From IMG/VR virus record IMGVR_UViG_3300021364_000094, positions 1 through 32,931 of that record: a stretch of DNA of 32,931 bases. One strand, 5' to 3'. The notes under the pieces are model-generated. The model did not search any database, was not told where the DNA came from, and worked only from the letters and a program-made list of their open reading frames with translations. The position numbers and the translations under genes are program-made. The DNA is from a virus. Positions 6,085 through 15,744 of this stretch are shown in pieces (positions within the stretch are counted from its first letter, which is position 1; each line of letters begins with the position of its first letter).

Positions 6085-9000
6085 ATGTTTAACGATTTAA
6101 GAGTATCAAATTCAATTTCTGGACAAGTACCTTCGTACTTTGTACAAGAATATCCAAATTTTGTAAATTTTTTAAAAGACTACTATAGGTTTTTAGAAAC
6201 TAATGGTAATTCTTTAGATTTATTGCATGGTATACAAGATTTAATTGATATTGAGACTTATACTGGAGTAGATTATACAGCTGTATTGAGGGAAGATATT
6301 GATGCTGACGATGAAGAAGTTTTAGTTAATGGGCACGTCAAATATCCATTGACAAATGGATTACTTAAAATTAATAATGAGATAATTTTTTATAAAACAT
6401 TTAGTTATGAAGTATTTAATGATATTAAATACACAAAATTTACTGGTTGTGTTAGAGGATATACTTATAATACTCTGACAATTGAAGAGGGATTTAAACC
6501 TAATGTTAAAACTACACCAGAATCGCATACTGCTGGTGCAACAGTAGAGAATCAATCATATACTTATTTACTTTACTTTTTAGAGCAACTTAGAGAACAA
6601 TATCTTTCAGATTTTCCTAAAGGTATTTTAGCAGATAATTTAGAAAAGGGACTTAATATTAATAATCTTTTAAAAAAGATTAAAGATTTTTATCTGACTA
6701 AAGGAACTCCTAGGGGTATTGAATTTTACTTTAAGTTCTTATTCCAACAAAAATCAGAAATTCGTAATTATAGAGACTCTATTTTTACACCTTCAGATGC
6801 AATTTATGAAGATAAGGTAGTTGTCAGATTAGAAAATTTAGATTCTTTTACTGTTCCAAATTTAATATTAAAAGAACTTGTACAATCAGATAATACTTTT
6901 ACAATTTTATCATTTGAAAGTTTATATTCAAATAAAACGTTAGCACTTGAATATGAAATTTCAACTCCAGAAAAATTACTACCTACGAAATTTGCTAAAA
7001 TTATAAGCACTCCCAATTTAGAGAAAAAATATATTTACGTTGATAGTACTGAAGGATTTCCATCAAATGGAATTTTAAAGTATAGAGATTTCTTCATCAA
7101 TTATACATCAAAACAATCTAATTATTTTGTTTGCGATGATACTATTCAAAGAATATCTACATTCTTTAATGGAAATTTAACTCATTCTCTTGGTGAATAT
7201 GTTTATGATTTAAATACACTTTGTGTATTAAAAGATTTTCCAGAATTTTATTTTTCTGTGTATACTGGAATTGCAAATGTTAGTACTACAAAAAATATTG
7301 GATATGTTCCCGGAGATATAGGATTTGTCAGTCAAGTTACATTATCCAATGATCCAATTCTCACTTCTTGGGTATATAATGATATTTTACCTGCAAGGAC
7401 AAATAATGGATTACTATCATCAGTAACAAATTTATATTTTTCCGATACTGCAGCATTTTTGAGTGTATCAAAAGTTCCATTTTCACAACACCCTGGAGAA
7501 GGGTCCCCTCAAAATAATGAGTTGGAAATGGGAGCAAATAGATTATCTTTAATTGATCGTTTTGTAAAAATTCCAAGAATATTTAATTTAAGAGATTTTA
7601 GCAATAGAGAAAATACTATTGCACAATTTCCAGTTGGATTAATGATTGATGGTACTCCATTAATGAACTGGAAAAATAATAATGTAGTAACTCTTGGTAG
7701 AATAGAGAGCATTGATATTCAAAATGGTGGATCTAATTTTAATATAGATTCTCCTCCAATAATTGTGGTCAATGAACCAACTACTGACGAAAATGGGAAA
7801 GAAACAGCAGAATTAGAATTAAAAATTTCTGGTGCAGTTTCAGAGGTAAATATTGAAAATGGTGGATCTGGATATCCAAAAAACGTTTCTATTTTTGTAA
7901 AAAAATCTGATAATAATGATCCAAATGTTGATTTTAGGCAAGCAATTTTATCTGCCGTAGTTGTTGGAGGTAAGATTACACGAGTTAAAATTATTGATCC
8001 TGGATCTGGATATACTGATACCCCATCTATTGAAATAACTCCAGATTTTACACAGGCAAATTCTGCAGGAACACCTGCGGATATTTCAGCATTGGTTGAA
8101 GGTAGTATCTATAGAGTTGATTATAAAACTGATGGTAATAATAATCCAATAAAAGGTAAAAAATATACACAAAATCCATCATATGAACTAAAGAAAGGTT
8201 TCGGTGCAACTGCTGTTCCAATTATTTCTAATGGTAAATTAACAGATATTACTTTAATTAATGAAGGTAAAGAATATAATTCACCTCCAAAAGTTAATGT
8301 AATAGATATTTCTGGATCGGGAATTGGTGCTAAAGTTATTTCTAAAATTATTAATGGTAAAGTAACTGATTTTTCAATAATTAACTCGGGAATTAATTAT
8401 AATGAAAATACTACTAGACTAGAAATAGTCGAATCTGGTGAGGGAGACCTTATCAATTTAAATACTCAAATTTGGACTCCTGTTAATAATTATTTTCAAC
8501 CAATTAATAGCGATGGTTCCTTTATTGAAGAAATTGATTCTGAAAATAATATAGTTACCTATAATATTTTAGGATTTCCAAAAAATTTAAAATATCATGA
8601 TAAATCTACAAATACTTATCAAAGTATAGAATTTGGAACAGAATCTGATAATCATTCTCCAATTATTGGTTGGGCATTTGATGGATCTCCAATTTATGGT
8701 CCATTTGGATTCCGAGAAGCATTAGATTCCGGATCTGAAATTGCTAAAATGACCAGTGGATACCGCAAAAAGACTTCTTTTGATAGTATTAGACAACAAG
8801 TAGGTGGCCTCGGTCTTGCTCAATTTGAAATAGGATATTTTGCAGAAGACTGGGAGTGGATACCTGATCCATTAAACTTAGATCAAGAAAATGGTAGATT
8901 TTGCGTTACACCAGAATTTCCAAACGGTGTTTATGCATATTTTGCTACTATTGAAACTTTAAATCCAGAAACTCAAAATAAAGAAGGATTTCCATATTTT

Positions 9001-12000
9001 GTAGGAAGTAAGTACAAGGGATCTACATTTAATGAATTTAATACTAAAGAAATTCGTAATCTTTTTGAAGAAAATATAACTAAATTTATAAGTAATAACG
9101 ATACAGTATCAATTAAACCAGTAGATCCTGGATTATTTGCAGTTGAGTCTATTCCAGAATCTACGGACTCAAAATTATCTTCAATTGAAGTTTCTAATGG
9201 TGGTGATTTATATAAATTTGGTGATAAAGTAGTATTTGATAATACTGAAACGCAAGGTTTTGGTGCTTCTGCATTTGTTAGTGTTTTGAAAGGAAGAAAT
9301 GTAGTAAATGTTTCAAAAGAATTATACGATTATATTGAATATGAAGATGAAAGTTCTCCTATCACTGAAGGTACGGTACTAAAAACTAATAACGGTTATG
9401 AAGGTACGGTATACAATGTAAATCAAACTAGAAAACAAATTTATATTGATAGGACTGCAGGAACAACAATTGATGAGGGTTTTGAAATTTTTGATGATCA
9501 AAATTTAACAGATACTCTTATTCAAACAAAATTAACTGAAACTATTAATAATAATTTGTTTACAACTTCTTTGACTAATGATGTTGGAAGAACAAGTTTA
9601 CTTATAACTGTAAATAGTGTTTCTAATATTTCTGTAGGTGATTACATAAAAATTGAAGATGAGTATATAAAAGTTATTAGAATTAACGGAACAGAATTAT
9701 TTGTTATTAGAGGAATTAATGGCACAATATCAAAATCATATAGTGCTAATGATAGTGTGAAAATTTTAAATAAACTAAACGTGTTTAGTTCTGTAGAATT
9801 TCTCATTAACGATGTTATTAAAATTGAAAGTGAAGTTTTTAGAATCGTTAACATATTATCTACTAGAGAATCTAGTATCCAAGGAATTAATATTATTAAT
9901 GGTGGAAGTGGTATCAGTGCAGGTACATATTACTTGTATTTTGATGGAATTTTACAAACAAATGGTGGTAATAATGCAACAACAGTTACTGTTTTAAATG
10001 GTTCTGTTACTCAATTAACTTTTGATGAGAACACTTCTATATCTGATAATCCTTTAGTGCAAATTGGAGATAGCGCAACATATGCCTCTGCTAACTTTTT
10101 AACTGGAATTACAATTAAAGCTTCAAAATTTAGACATGTTCTTGATGTAGAGAGAGCTATATTCTCTACTACTGCTCAGCAACATCTTTCTGGTCTTGGC
10201 GTATCCGGACAAAACTTCATTAGTGCTACTGTAACAAAATTTGAGCAAGATAGAATTTTAACTACTATTGGAGCACAGAGCAATTTACTTGTTCCTGATG
10301 ATGAGATTACAGTTACTGCATCTTTACAAACATTAGTTTCTAAAGAAATTACCATATCAAATAGTCAAATTTTAGTTGATGGCACTGCAGTAAATAGTTT
10401 AGATCTTTTTGAAGGATATTCTTACACATTTACTGCTAACGGATTGAAATTTGAGTTCTTTGGAATTTCTACCGATAGTAACAATAATTTTATTCCAGGT
10501 AAAAGATATTTTGATGTTACTGTTGAAGAAGTATTTGATAATAGTGGTGAATTAGAGACATTTACTATTAAACCTAAAGCATCAGATTTAACCCAGTATT
10601 TCTTAGTTATTACAGACCCAGATAACCCAACAATCACTAAAAATATATTAATAAACACTATTAGTGAACCTATAAATGGATTATATAAGATTATTCGATC
10701 AACTTCTAGTGATTTTACATTTTATACAGAAACTGATCCAGGAAATCAATTTATATCAAATTATAATTCACAAACAATTAAATATACTACAACTTCAACC
10801 ACTGCAAAAGGACCAATTGAGTTTGTTACTTTAACTTCTGGAGGATTTTCCTATGTTACTCCACCTGGAGTTTCTACTGTAACTTCAAATGAAGGTATTG
10901 GTGCAATTTTAACTCCAAAAACAAATAGTATTGGTGTTATTAATAATATTACCAATAATTTTTCTGGATATGGATTTAGTTCAGATTTTAGACAAAAACC
11001 TGTAGTAAGATTTCCACAAATTTCTCAAATAGATAATATTTTTACTGTTTCATCTGCAAATCTTATTTCTGGTGGTGAGGATTATCTATTTACTCCAAGA
11101 GTTGTCGTAACTGGTGGTGGATTATCAGATAATGACCCTTCACATGCTGTTATTGAAGCAACAGCTGCAAAAACTGGGATTAGAGAAATTTTAAATTTAG
11201 ATTTAATAAGTAGAGGTCAAAAATATAATTCTGCACCAAATATTATTATTGAAAAATATTATTTTGTAGAATTAAATGGTTCAGGTAGCAGTACAACGTT
11301 AACATTTAAATTTCCATTTAGTCAGTATATTAGACAAGATGATAAATTTAAAATAAGAGGTTATTATTTAAATAATAATGGTGAAGAAATATTTGCTGAA
11401 AGTAATACTTTTCTCGCAAATTTACAAACAACTACAATTACATGTAGAGAGTCTGGTTCTAATGTAGATTTAGATCCAAGAACTACCGGAACTTTAGCAA
11501 CTGTTAATCAAGATATTTTAAGATACGAATTTATTTCTGAAAGTAGAGTTGCCACTGCTAATGCAATTGTAACTAAATCTTCTTTCACTCCTTCAGAAAA
11601 AATTATATTTAATGTAGAAGAAGGTATAGATAAATTTGGATTTGTATCACGTAATTTTGGTTGGCAACCTGCAAATTCAACTTTACGTATTGAGAATTTT
11701 AATTATCAATTCCAAGTTGGAGATACTGTTTTTGGAGAAAGTAGTAAATCTGTTGGAGTTATTTCTAAAGTAGAATCTTCTTCGTCAATTGGTGAACTTG
11801 GAGTAACAGTAAAAAAACCAAAAACTTTCTTAACTAAAAATTCTTTCTTAGGATCAAATTTTGAAAAACTACAAGATAGTTTTAGATATCAGAGATTTGC
11901 CTATGAGATTGGTGTGGACACTCCATTAAGTAAGTGGAAAGAAAATTATAAACAAACAGTTCATCCCACTGGTTATAATTTATTTGCGAGAACTACTATT

Positions 12001-15000
12001 AGAAATGATGTTAGAATTGGAGCAGTTGAGGATGATCCAAACAAAAACGGTATTACAGTTATACCAAATCAAGTTATTTCTACTAGCGTAGCACAAGAAA
12101 TTTCTATTAGAAGAAAATATAATTATCTTCTCACTCAAAATGTAGGGGATGTAGAAGTTAAAGTTTTAAATAAAGAGTTAACTGATGTTAAACAAACAAA
12201 AGACGCGATTGTTGCGGTTTTTGAAGATTTTTCTGATCAATTTGATGGTATAAAAACTTCATTTTTACTTAGGGCAATTGATCCGTTAAATCCTGAAATA
12301 GATAATCAACCTAATTATATTGAAAATTATGACGTAGATCAAATGCTTGTCTTATTAGACAATGTAATACAAACTTATGGATCTTCTTGGTTTGTAACTG
12401 ATTCAGATAAAAATATTAGATTTACTTCAAGTCAATCTCAAGGAGAATTGCTACCTGAAGGTGAAAAGATAATCTATAGAAAATTTAATGATTCAACCGT
12501 AATTCACGAATCTTCAGAAGTTGTAAGTTCTGCAGGATCTGTGTTCCCAATCAGAGATAATAGTGGTAGTGCTTGGCCATCAGGAACGTTTTCTTCAATA
12601 GATAACGACAATTATCTTGTTTTTATTGATGGCATTTGTCAAAATAATTCTGTATTTACTATATCTAATACTAATAATGGTCAGATTGATTTTGGTTCAG
12701 ATATTTTACCTGTTGATACTCAAATATCTGTAAGATATATTTCAGGTCTTTTAAAAAATGAATTTACGTCAGGTTCAGTTACTGCAAATACTGCAGTAAC
12801 TTTATCTAATAAACCTTCATTGTCAACTTCTAAACAAAGTTACTTCGTATTTGTAGACGGAGCATTAATGACAAGTGGAGATGACTCGATCTATGATATT
12901 GATGCTAATAAAGATATTGTATTTAATGTAAGTTTTAATTATGATTCATTGGTTGTAGTTATTGATCCTTTGGGAGTTGCTTTAACTACACAAGAAGATG
13001 ATATAATTGCAGAAAAATATTCTTATAAAATTGAGGATGGTCAACTTGAAATTCCAGTAGGAACTGTTATTAATCCAGAAGAATATATTTTAGAAATTGC
13101 GGGTGTAGTACAAACTCCATATTTGGTATATGAAATTTTGTCTAGTGGTGAAAGAAAAATTAACTTTACAGAACCACCTAGAAGATTTCTTTCTGAAGAA
13201 AATGATCCAAATACAGATGATGATGATATTCTTGTCGGACGCCAATTTATAGGTTTATTATATCAAAGAAGTGATCCAACAGGATCTGGCGGAACTACTA
13301 AAAATTATCAATTTGATGACATTAGTCAAAATATAATTCAGATTAAAGAAAATTTAGATAACTTTATGGTTGGAGATAATATTAGTAGAAGTGATGGTTT
13401 ATCTCTTGCAACTATTGTTGATAAAAAATCTACAAGTACTAAAATTATTGCAGAAAGTCAATTTGTTAATGCATCTTTTGCCCCAAATGATACTGGAACT
13501 ATAACTGTAAATTCTCTTAAAAATATATTTGAGGGAGATAGATTTGAATTTAATGGAGGAATAGGATTAACAAGTATAGATGATGATGAAATTGAAATTA
13601 CGTCAATTAATTATAATACAAATGTTATAACTATTACAAATATTTCTTCAAATACTTTATCAATAACCATTGAAATTGATGATAACTTTAATGTAAAACA
13701 CAATACTATTGAAATTTCAAATCTAGAAACAAGTATTGCTAACAAAGATGATGCCTTTGTAGATGGAAGTGTAATTTTAAGTGGTGCTGCAAATCTTCAA
13801 TCAACTAATGTTAATAGTACTATTGACAATACTGTCGGTCTTAGATTAGATTCTGCAATTGCACGAGTGCAGGCAGGAAACGTCTCCAATGGTGCTTTAA
13901 CTGGTAATGCTGATATTGTTAATGGAGGATCGTTGTACGCCTCACCACTACCAGAGATTAAACTTATTGGTGGTTCTGGTAGTGGAGCAACTATTAATGC
14001 GACTGTTGTTGGAGGAGTGATTACTCAACTTGCATTAAGTGGTGGAACTGGGTATGATGCTGCTGATTTACCTGAATTAATAATTGGAGGACCTCCTGCT
14101 AGTGTCCTTGAAGTTCCTACCGGAGATGGTGCATCATTTAGCATTGGTGATTATATTTTTATTAATGAAACTGAGGTTGTAAAAATTACTGGGATATCTA
14201 CAGATGACCTTACTGTAAGTAGAGGTGAATTGGGGACTAATGTTCAAGATTTTTATATTAAAACCACAAACATTAGAAAAGTTATTCCATATCAAGTTAC
14301 TGCTAAATCTTTTAGAAGAGGATTTGATGGAGATAAAACTTCATTTAAACTTACTGAAGAATTCCGTGCGACAAATATTCCAGTTGACTCTGATATATTT
14401 GTAATTTTAAATGGTGTCTTACAAAAAATTGGTGCTAATGACTCATATACACTATCTGAATCTGGTGGTGAAATTTTTATCAACTTTACTGAGGCACCAA
14501 AATTTAGTAGTCCTTGTAATATATTCTATCTTGGTCAAACCATATCTGTTCAAAATATTTCAGATAAATTTAATGGTGTAAGGAAAGTATTTGAACTTCG
14601 TGACAGTTTAGGTGAAATTTTTAGTTTTGTTGCCAAAGATCAAGCAAACGCAAACATTTCTGCAAATTTAATTATTTTTATTGATGGTGTATATCAAATA
14701 CCATCAGTAATATCTGATGATAGAGAACCTGCATACTCAGATTCTTTATCATCTTACAGATTGTTTGGTAGTTTAATTGAATTCTCTGCACCTCCTTCAC
14801 CTGGGGCTACATTTGAAGCATTTATCTATGTCGGTTCAAATACTGATTATGAAACTATTGATATTGAACCTGCAGTAGAATCTGGAGACTTTATTGATCA
14901 AAGTAATGAAAGAAGTGAGAGAGAAGTTATTAATATTATCAGTTCAAATACATTAGCAGTTACTGATAGTTTAGGTCAAATTGAAAATATATCTGGAAAT

Positions 15001-15714
15001 ATCCCTCAATTTACAGATTTAATACAATCTGAACCTGTAAGAGAATCTCTAAGATCAAGAAGACTATTATCTTCTCAAGTTGCAACAGGATTATCATTCC
15101 CAACAGTAGGTAGGGTGTTACTTACTAGTACAGTAGCATCAATTGAGATTGAACCTATTGATAATTTTATTCCAACAACTCCAGATCCTGGAACTGATAC
15201 ATTTACTTTTGAACTTGCAGCATCTACGAATTTCCCAGTTAGATTCTTAAATTCAAAATATACAAATGCTACATATGGAGCAACTCCAAGTGATAATGAT
15301 ACCCTTTCAAATGTTACTGTTGGATATGATTTACCTTTCAACAATATCATTCATTTACAGACCGGCGCACCTACAATATTTGATGAATCATCATTGGGTT
15401 CTGAGATTGTTGAAAATGGTAAAGTTATTTCTAGACCAATAACTAAACAAATTTTAAGAGTCACTTATGGACCAACTACATTTGAAGAATTTGGAGCAGA
15501 TGTAGTTAGATGGGAACCTGATAATGATAATATTGGTGGTAAATTATATTTAAAATTAGATGATACCTCAAATCCACCTCTAATTACTCATCAAATTAAA
15601 ATTACATACCCAACTGATCCAATTACAAGTAACAATTTTAATATTGACGATGATGATTTGATTTCTGAATATCAAACATTATCAGTTGGAGATAAATTTT
15701 ATTATACAACATAA
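6085..15714 (+). CDS. gp7: Giant gp7-like baseplate wedge protein, 3209 residues
   Basis: The position between gp6 and gp8 is that of T4 gene 7, but T4 gp7 is about 1030 residues. From memory, two parts match the C-terminal half of T4 gp7. Residues 1-250 contain YFVQEYPNFVNFLKDYYRFL and DFYLTKGTPRGIEFYFKFLF. Residues about 1945-1975 contain SKWKENYKQTVHPTGYNLFA. Between them lie about 1,700 extra residues. These include repeated GGxGY-type units (near 543, 593, 635, 726, 766, 1035, 1269, 1582, 1661, 1706), a YHYH-like domain at about 855-960 and a 'GDYIKIEDEYIKV ... RGINGT' unit near 1175-1230. After 2045 come repeated 'FIDGVxQ ... INF' beta-domains to about 2920, with further GGxGY units near 2611 and 2651. 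A wedge role is inferred from order and these matches; the added domains probably face outward. Confidence 0.82.
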   Translation: MFNDLRVSNSISGQVPSYFVQEYPNFVNFLKDYYRFLETNGNSLDLLHGIQDLIDIETYTGVDYTAVLREDIDADDEEVLVNGHVKYPLTNGLLKINNEIIFYKTFSYEVFNDIKYTKFTGCVRGYTYNTLTIEEGFKPNVKTTPESHTAGATVENQSYTYLLYFLEQLREQYLSDFPKGILADNLEKGLNINNLLKKIKDFYLTKGTPRGIEFYFKFLFQQKSEIRNYRDSIFTPSDAIYEDKVVVRLENLDSFTVPNLILKELVQSDNTFTILSFESLYSNKTLALEYEISTPEKLLPTKFAKIISTPNLEKKYIYVDSTEGFPSNGILKYRDFFINYTSKQSNYFVCDDTIQRISTFFNGNLTHSLGEYVYDLNTLCVLKDFPEFYFSVYTGIANVSTTKNIGYVPGDIGFVSQVTLSNDPILTSWVYNDILPARTNNGLLSSVTNLYFSDTAAFLSVSKVPFSQHPGEGSPQNNELEMGANRLSLIDRFVKIPRIFNLRDFSNRENTIAQFPVGLMIDGTPLMNWKNNNVVTLGRIESIDIQNGGSNFNIDSPPIIVVNEPTTDENGKETAELELKISGAVSEVNIENGGSGYPKNVSIFVKKSDNNDPNVDFRQAILSAVVVGGKITRVKIIDPGSGYTDTPSIEITPDFTQANSAGTPADISALVEGSIYRVDYKTDGNNNPIKGKKYTQNPSYELKKGFGATAVPIISNGKLTDITLINEGKEYNSPPKVNVIDISGSGIGAKVISKIINGKVTDFSIINSGINYNENTTRLEIVESGEGDLINLNTQIWTPVNNYFQPINSDGSFIEEIDSENNIVTYNILGFPKNLKYHDKSTNTYQSIEFGTESDNHSPIIGWAFDGSPIYGPFGFREALDSGSEIAKMTSGYRKKTSFDSIRQQVGGLGLAQFEIGYFAEDWEWIPDPLNLDQENGRFCVTPEFPNGVYAYFATIETLNPETQNKEGFPYFVGSKYKGSTFNEFNTKEIRNLFEENITKFISNNDTVSIKPVDPGLFAVESIPESTDSKLSSIEVSNGGDLYKFGDKVVFDNTETQGFGASAFVSVLKGRNVVNVSKELYDYIEYEDESSPITEGTVLKTNNGYEGTVYNVNQTRKQIYIDRTAGTTIDEGFEIFDDQNLTDTLIQTKLTETINNNLFTTSLTNDVGRTSLLITVNSVSNISVGDYIKIEDEYIKVIRINGTELFVIRGINGTISKSYSANDSVKILNKLNVFSSVEFLINDVIKIESEVFRIVNILSTRESSIQGINIINGGSGISAGTYYLYFDGILQTNGGNNATTVTVLNGSVTQLTFDENTSISDNPLVQIGDSATYASANFLTGITIKASKFRHVLDVERAIFSTTAQQHLSGLGVSGQNFISATVTKFEQDRILTTIGAQSNLLVPDDEITVTASLQTLVSKEITISNSQILVDGTAVNSLDLFEGYSYTFTANGLKFEFFGISTDSNNNFIPGKRYFDVTVEEVFDNSGELETFTIKPKASDLTQYFLVITDPDNPTITKNILINTISEPINGLYKIIRSTSSDFTFYTETDPGNQFISNYNSQTIKYTTTSTTAKGPIEFVTLTSGGFSYVTPPGVSTVTSNEGIGAILTPKTNSIGVINNITNNFSGYGFSSDFRQKPVVRFPQISQIDNIFTVSSANLISGGEDYLFTPRVVVTGGGLSDNDPSHAVIEATAAKTGIREILNLDLISRGQKYNSAPNIIIEKYYFVELNGSGSSTTLTFKFPFSQYIRQDDKFKIRGYYLNNNGEEIFAESNTFLANLQTTTITCRESGSNVDLDPRTTGTLATVNQDILRYEFISESRVATANAIVTKSSFTPSEKIIFNVEEGIDKFGFVSRNFGWQPANSTLRIENFNYQFQVGDTVFGESSKSVGVISKVESSSSIGELGVTVKKPKTFLTKNSFLGSNFEKLQDSFRYQRFAYEIGVDTPLSKWKENYKQTVHPTGYNLFARTTIRNDVRIGAVEDDPNKNGITVIPNQVISTSVAQEISIRRKYNYLLTQNVGDVEVKVLNKELTDVKQTKDAIVAVFEDFSDQFDGIKTSFLLRAIDPLNPEIDNQPNYIENYDVDQMLVLLDNVIQTYGSSWFVTDSDKNIRFTSSQSQGELLPEGEKIIYRKFNDSTVIHESSEVVSSAGSVFPIRDNSGSAWPSGTFSSIDNDNYLVFIDGICQNNSVFTISNTNNGQIDFGSDILPVDTQISVRYISGLLKNEFTSGSVTANTAVTLSNKPSLSTSKQSYFVFVDGALMTSGDDSIYDIDANKDIVFNVSFNYDSLVVVIDPLGVALTTQEDDIIAEKYSYKIEDGQLEIPVGTVINPEEYILEIAGVVQTPYLVYEILSSGERKINFTEPPRRFLSEENDPNTDDDDILVGRQFIGLLYQRSDPTGSGGTTKNYQFDDISQNIIQIKENLDNFMVGDNISRSDGLSLATIVDKKSTSTKIIAESQFVNASFAPNDTGTITVNSLKNIFEGDRFEFNGGIGLTSIDDDEIEITSINYNTNVITITNISSNTLSITIEIDDNFNVKHNTIEISNLETSIANKDDAFVDGSVILSGAANLQSTNVNSTIDNTVGLRLDSAIARVQAGNVSNGALTGNADIVNGGSLYASPLPEIKLIGGSGSGATINATVVGGVITQLALSGGTGYDAADLPELIIGGPPASVLEVPTGDGASFSIGDYIFINETEVVKITGISTDDLTVSRGELGTNVQDFYIKTTNIRKVIPYQVTAKSFRRGFDGDKTSFKLTEEFRATNIPVDSDIFVILNGVLQKIGANDSYTLSESGGEIFINFTEAPKFSSPCNIFYLGQTISVQNISDKFNGVRKVFELRDSLGEIFSFVAKDQANANISANLIIFIDGVYQIPSVISDDREPAYSDSLSSYRLFGSLIEFSAPPSPGATFEAFIYVGSNTDYETIDIEPAVESGDFIDQSNERSEREVINIISSNTLAVTDSLGQIENISGNIPQFTDLIQSEPVRESLRSRRLLSSQVATGLSFPTVGRVLLTSTVASIEIEPIDNFIPTTPDPGTDTFTFELAASTNFPVRFLNSKYTNATYGATPSDNDTLSNVTVGYDLPFNNIIHLQTGAPTIFDESSLGSEIVENGKVISRPITKQILRVTYGPTTFEEFGADVVRWEPDNDNIGGKLYLKLDDTSNPPLITHQIKITYPTDPITSNNFNIDDDDLISEYQTLSVGDKFYYTT

Positions 15715-15717
15715 CTC

Positions 15718-15725
15718 TATAAATA
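15718..15725 (+). promoter_or_regulatory. T4 late promoter TATAAATA
   Basis: An exact TATAAATA, the T4 late -10 consensus, lies in the 30-nt gap between the gp7-like gene and gp8, 19 nt before the gp8 ATG. This is the only sizeable gap in the wedge block, which supports a real promoter for gp8 and the genes after it. Confidence 0.8.
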
Positions 15726-15744
15726 GTAAAAAAACTGTTTCACA

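Noticed and set aside
6085-15714. A frameshift or gene fusion artefact making the 3209-residue frame.
   Set aside because: The frame is continuous with even codon use and coherent domains to the end, and large genes at this position are expected in marine T4-like phages.
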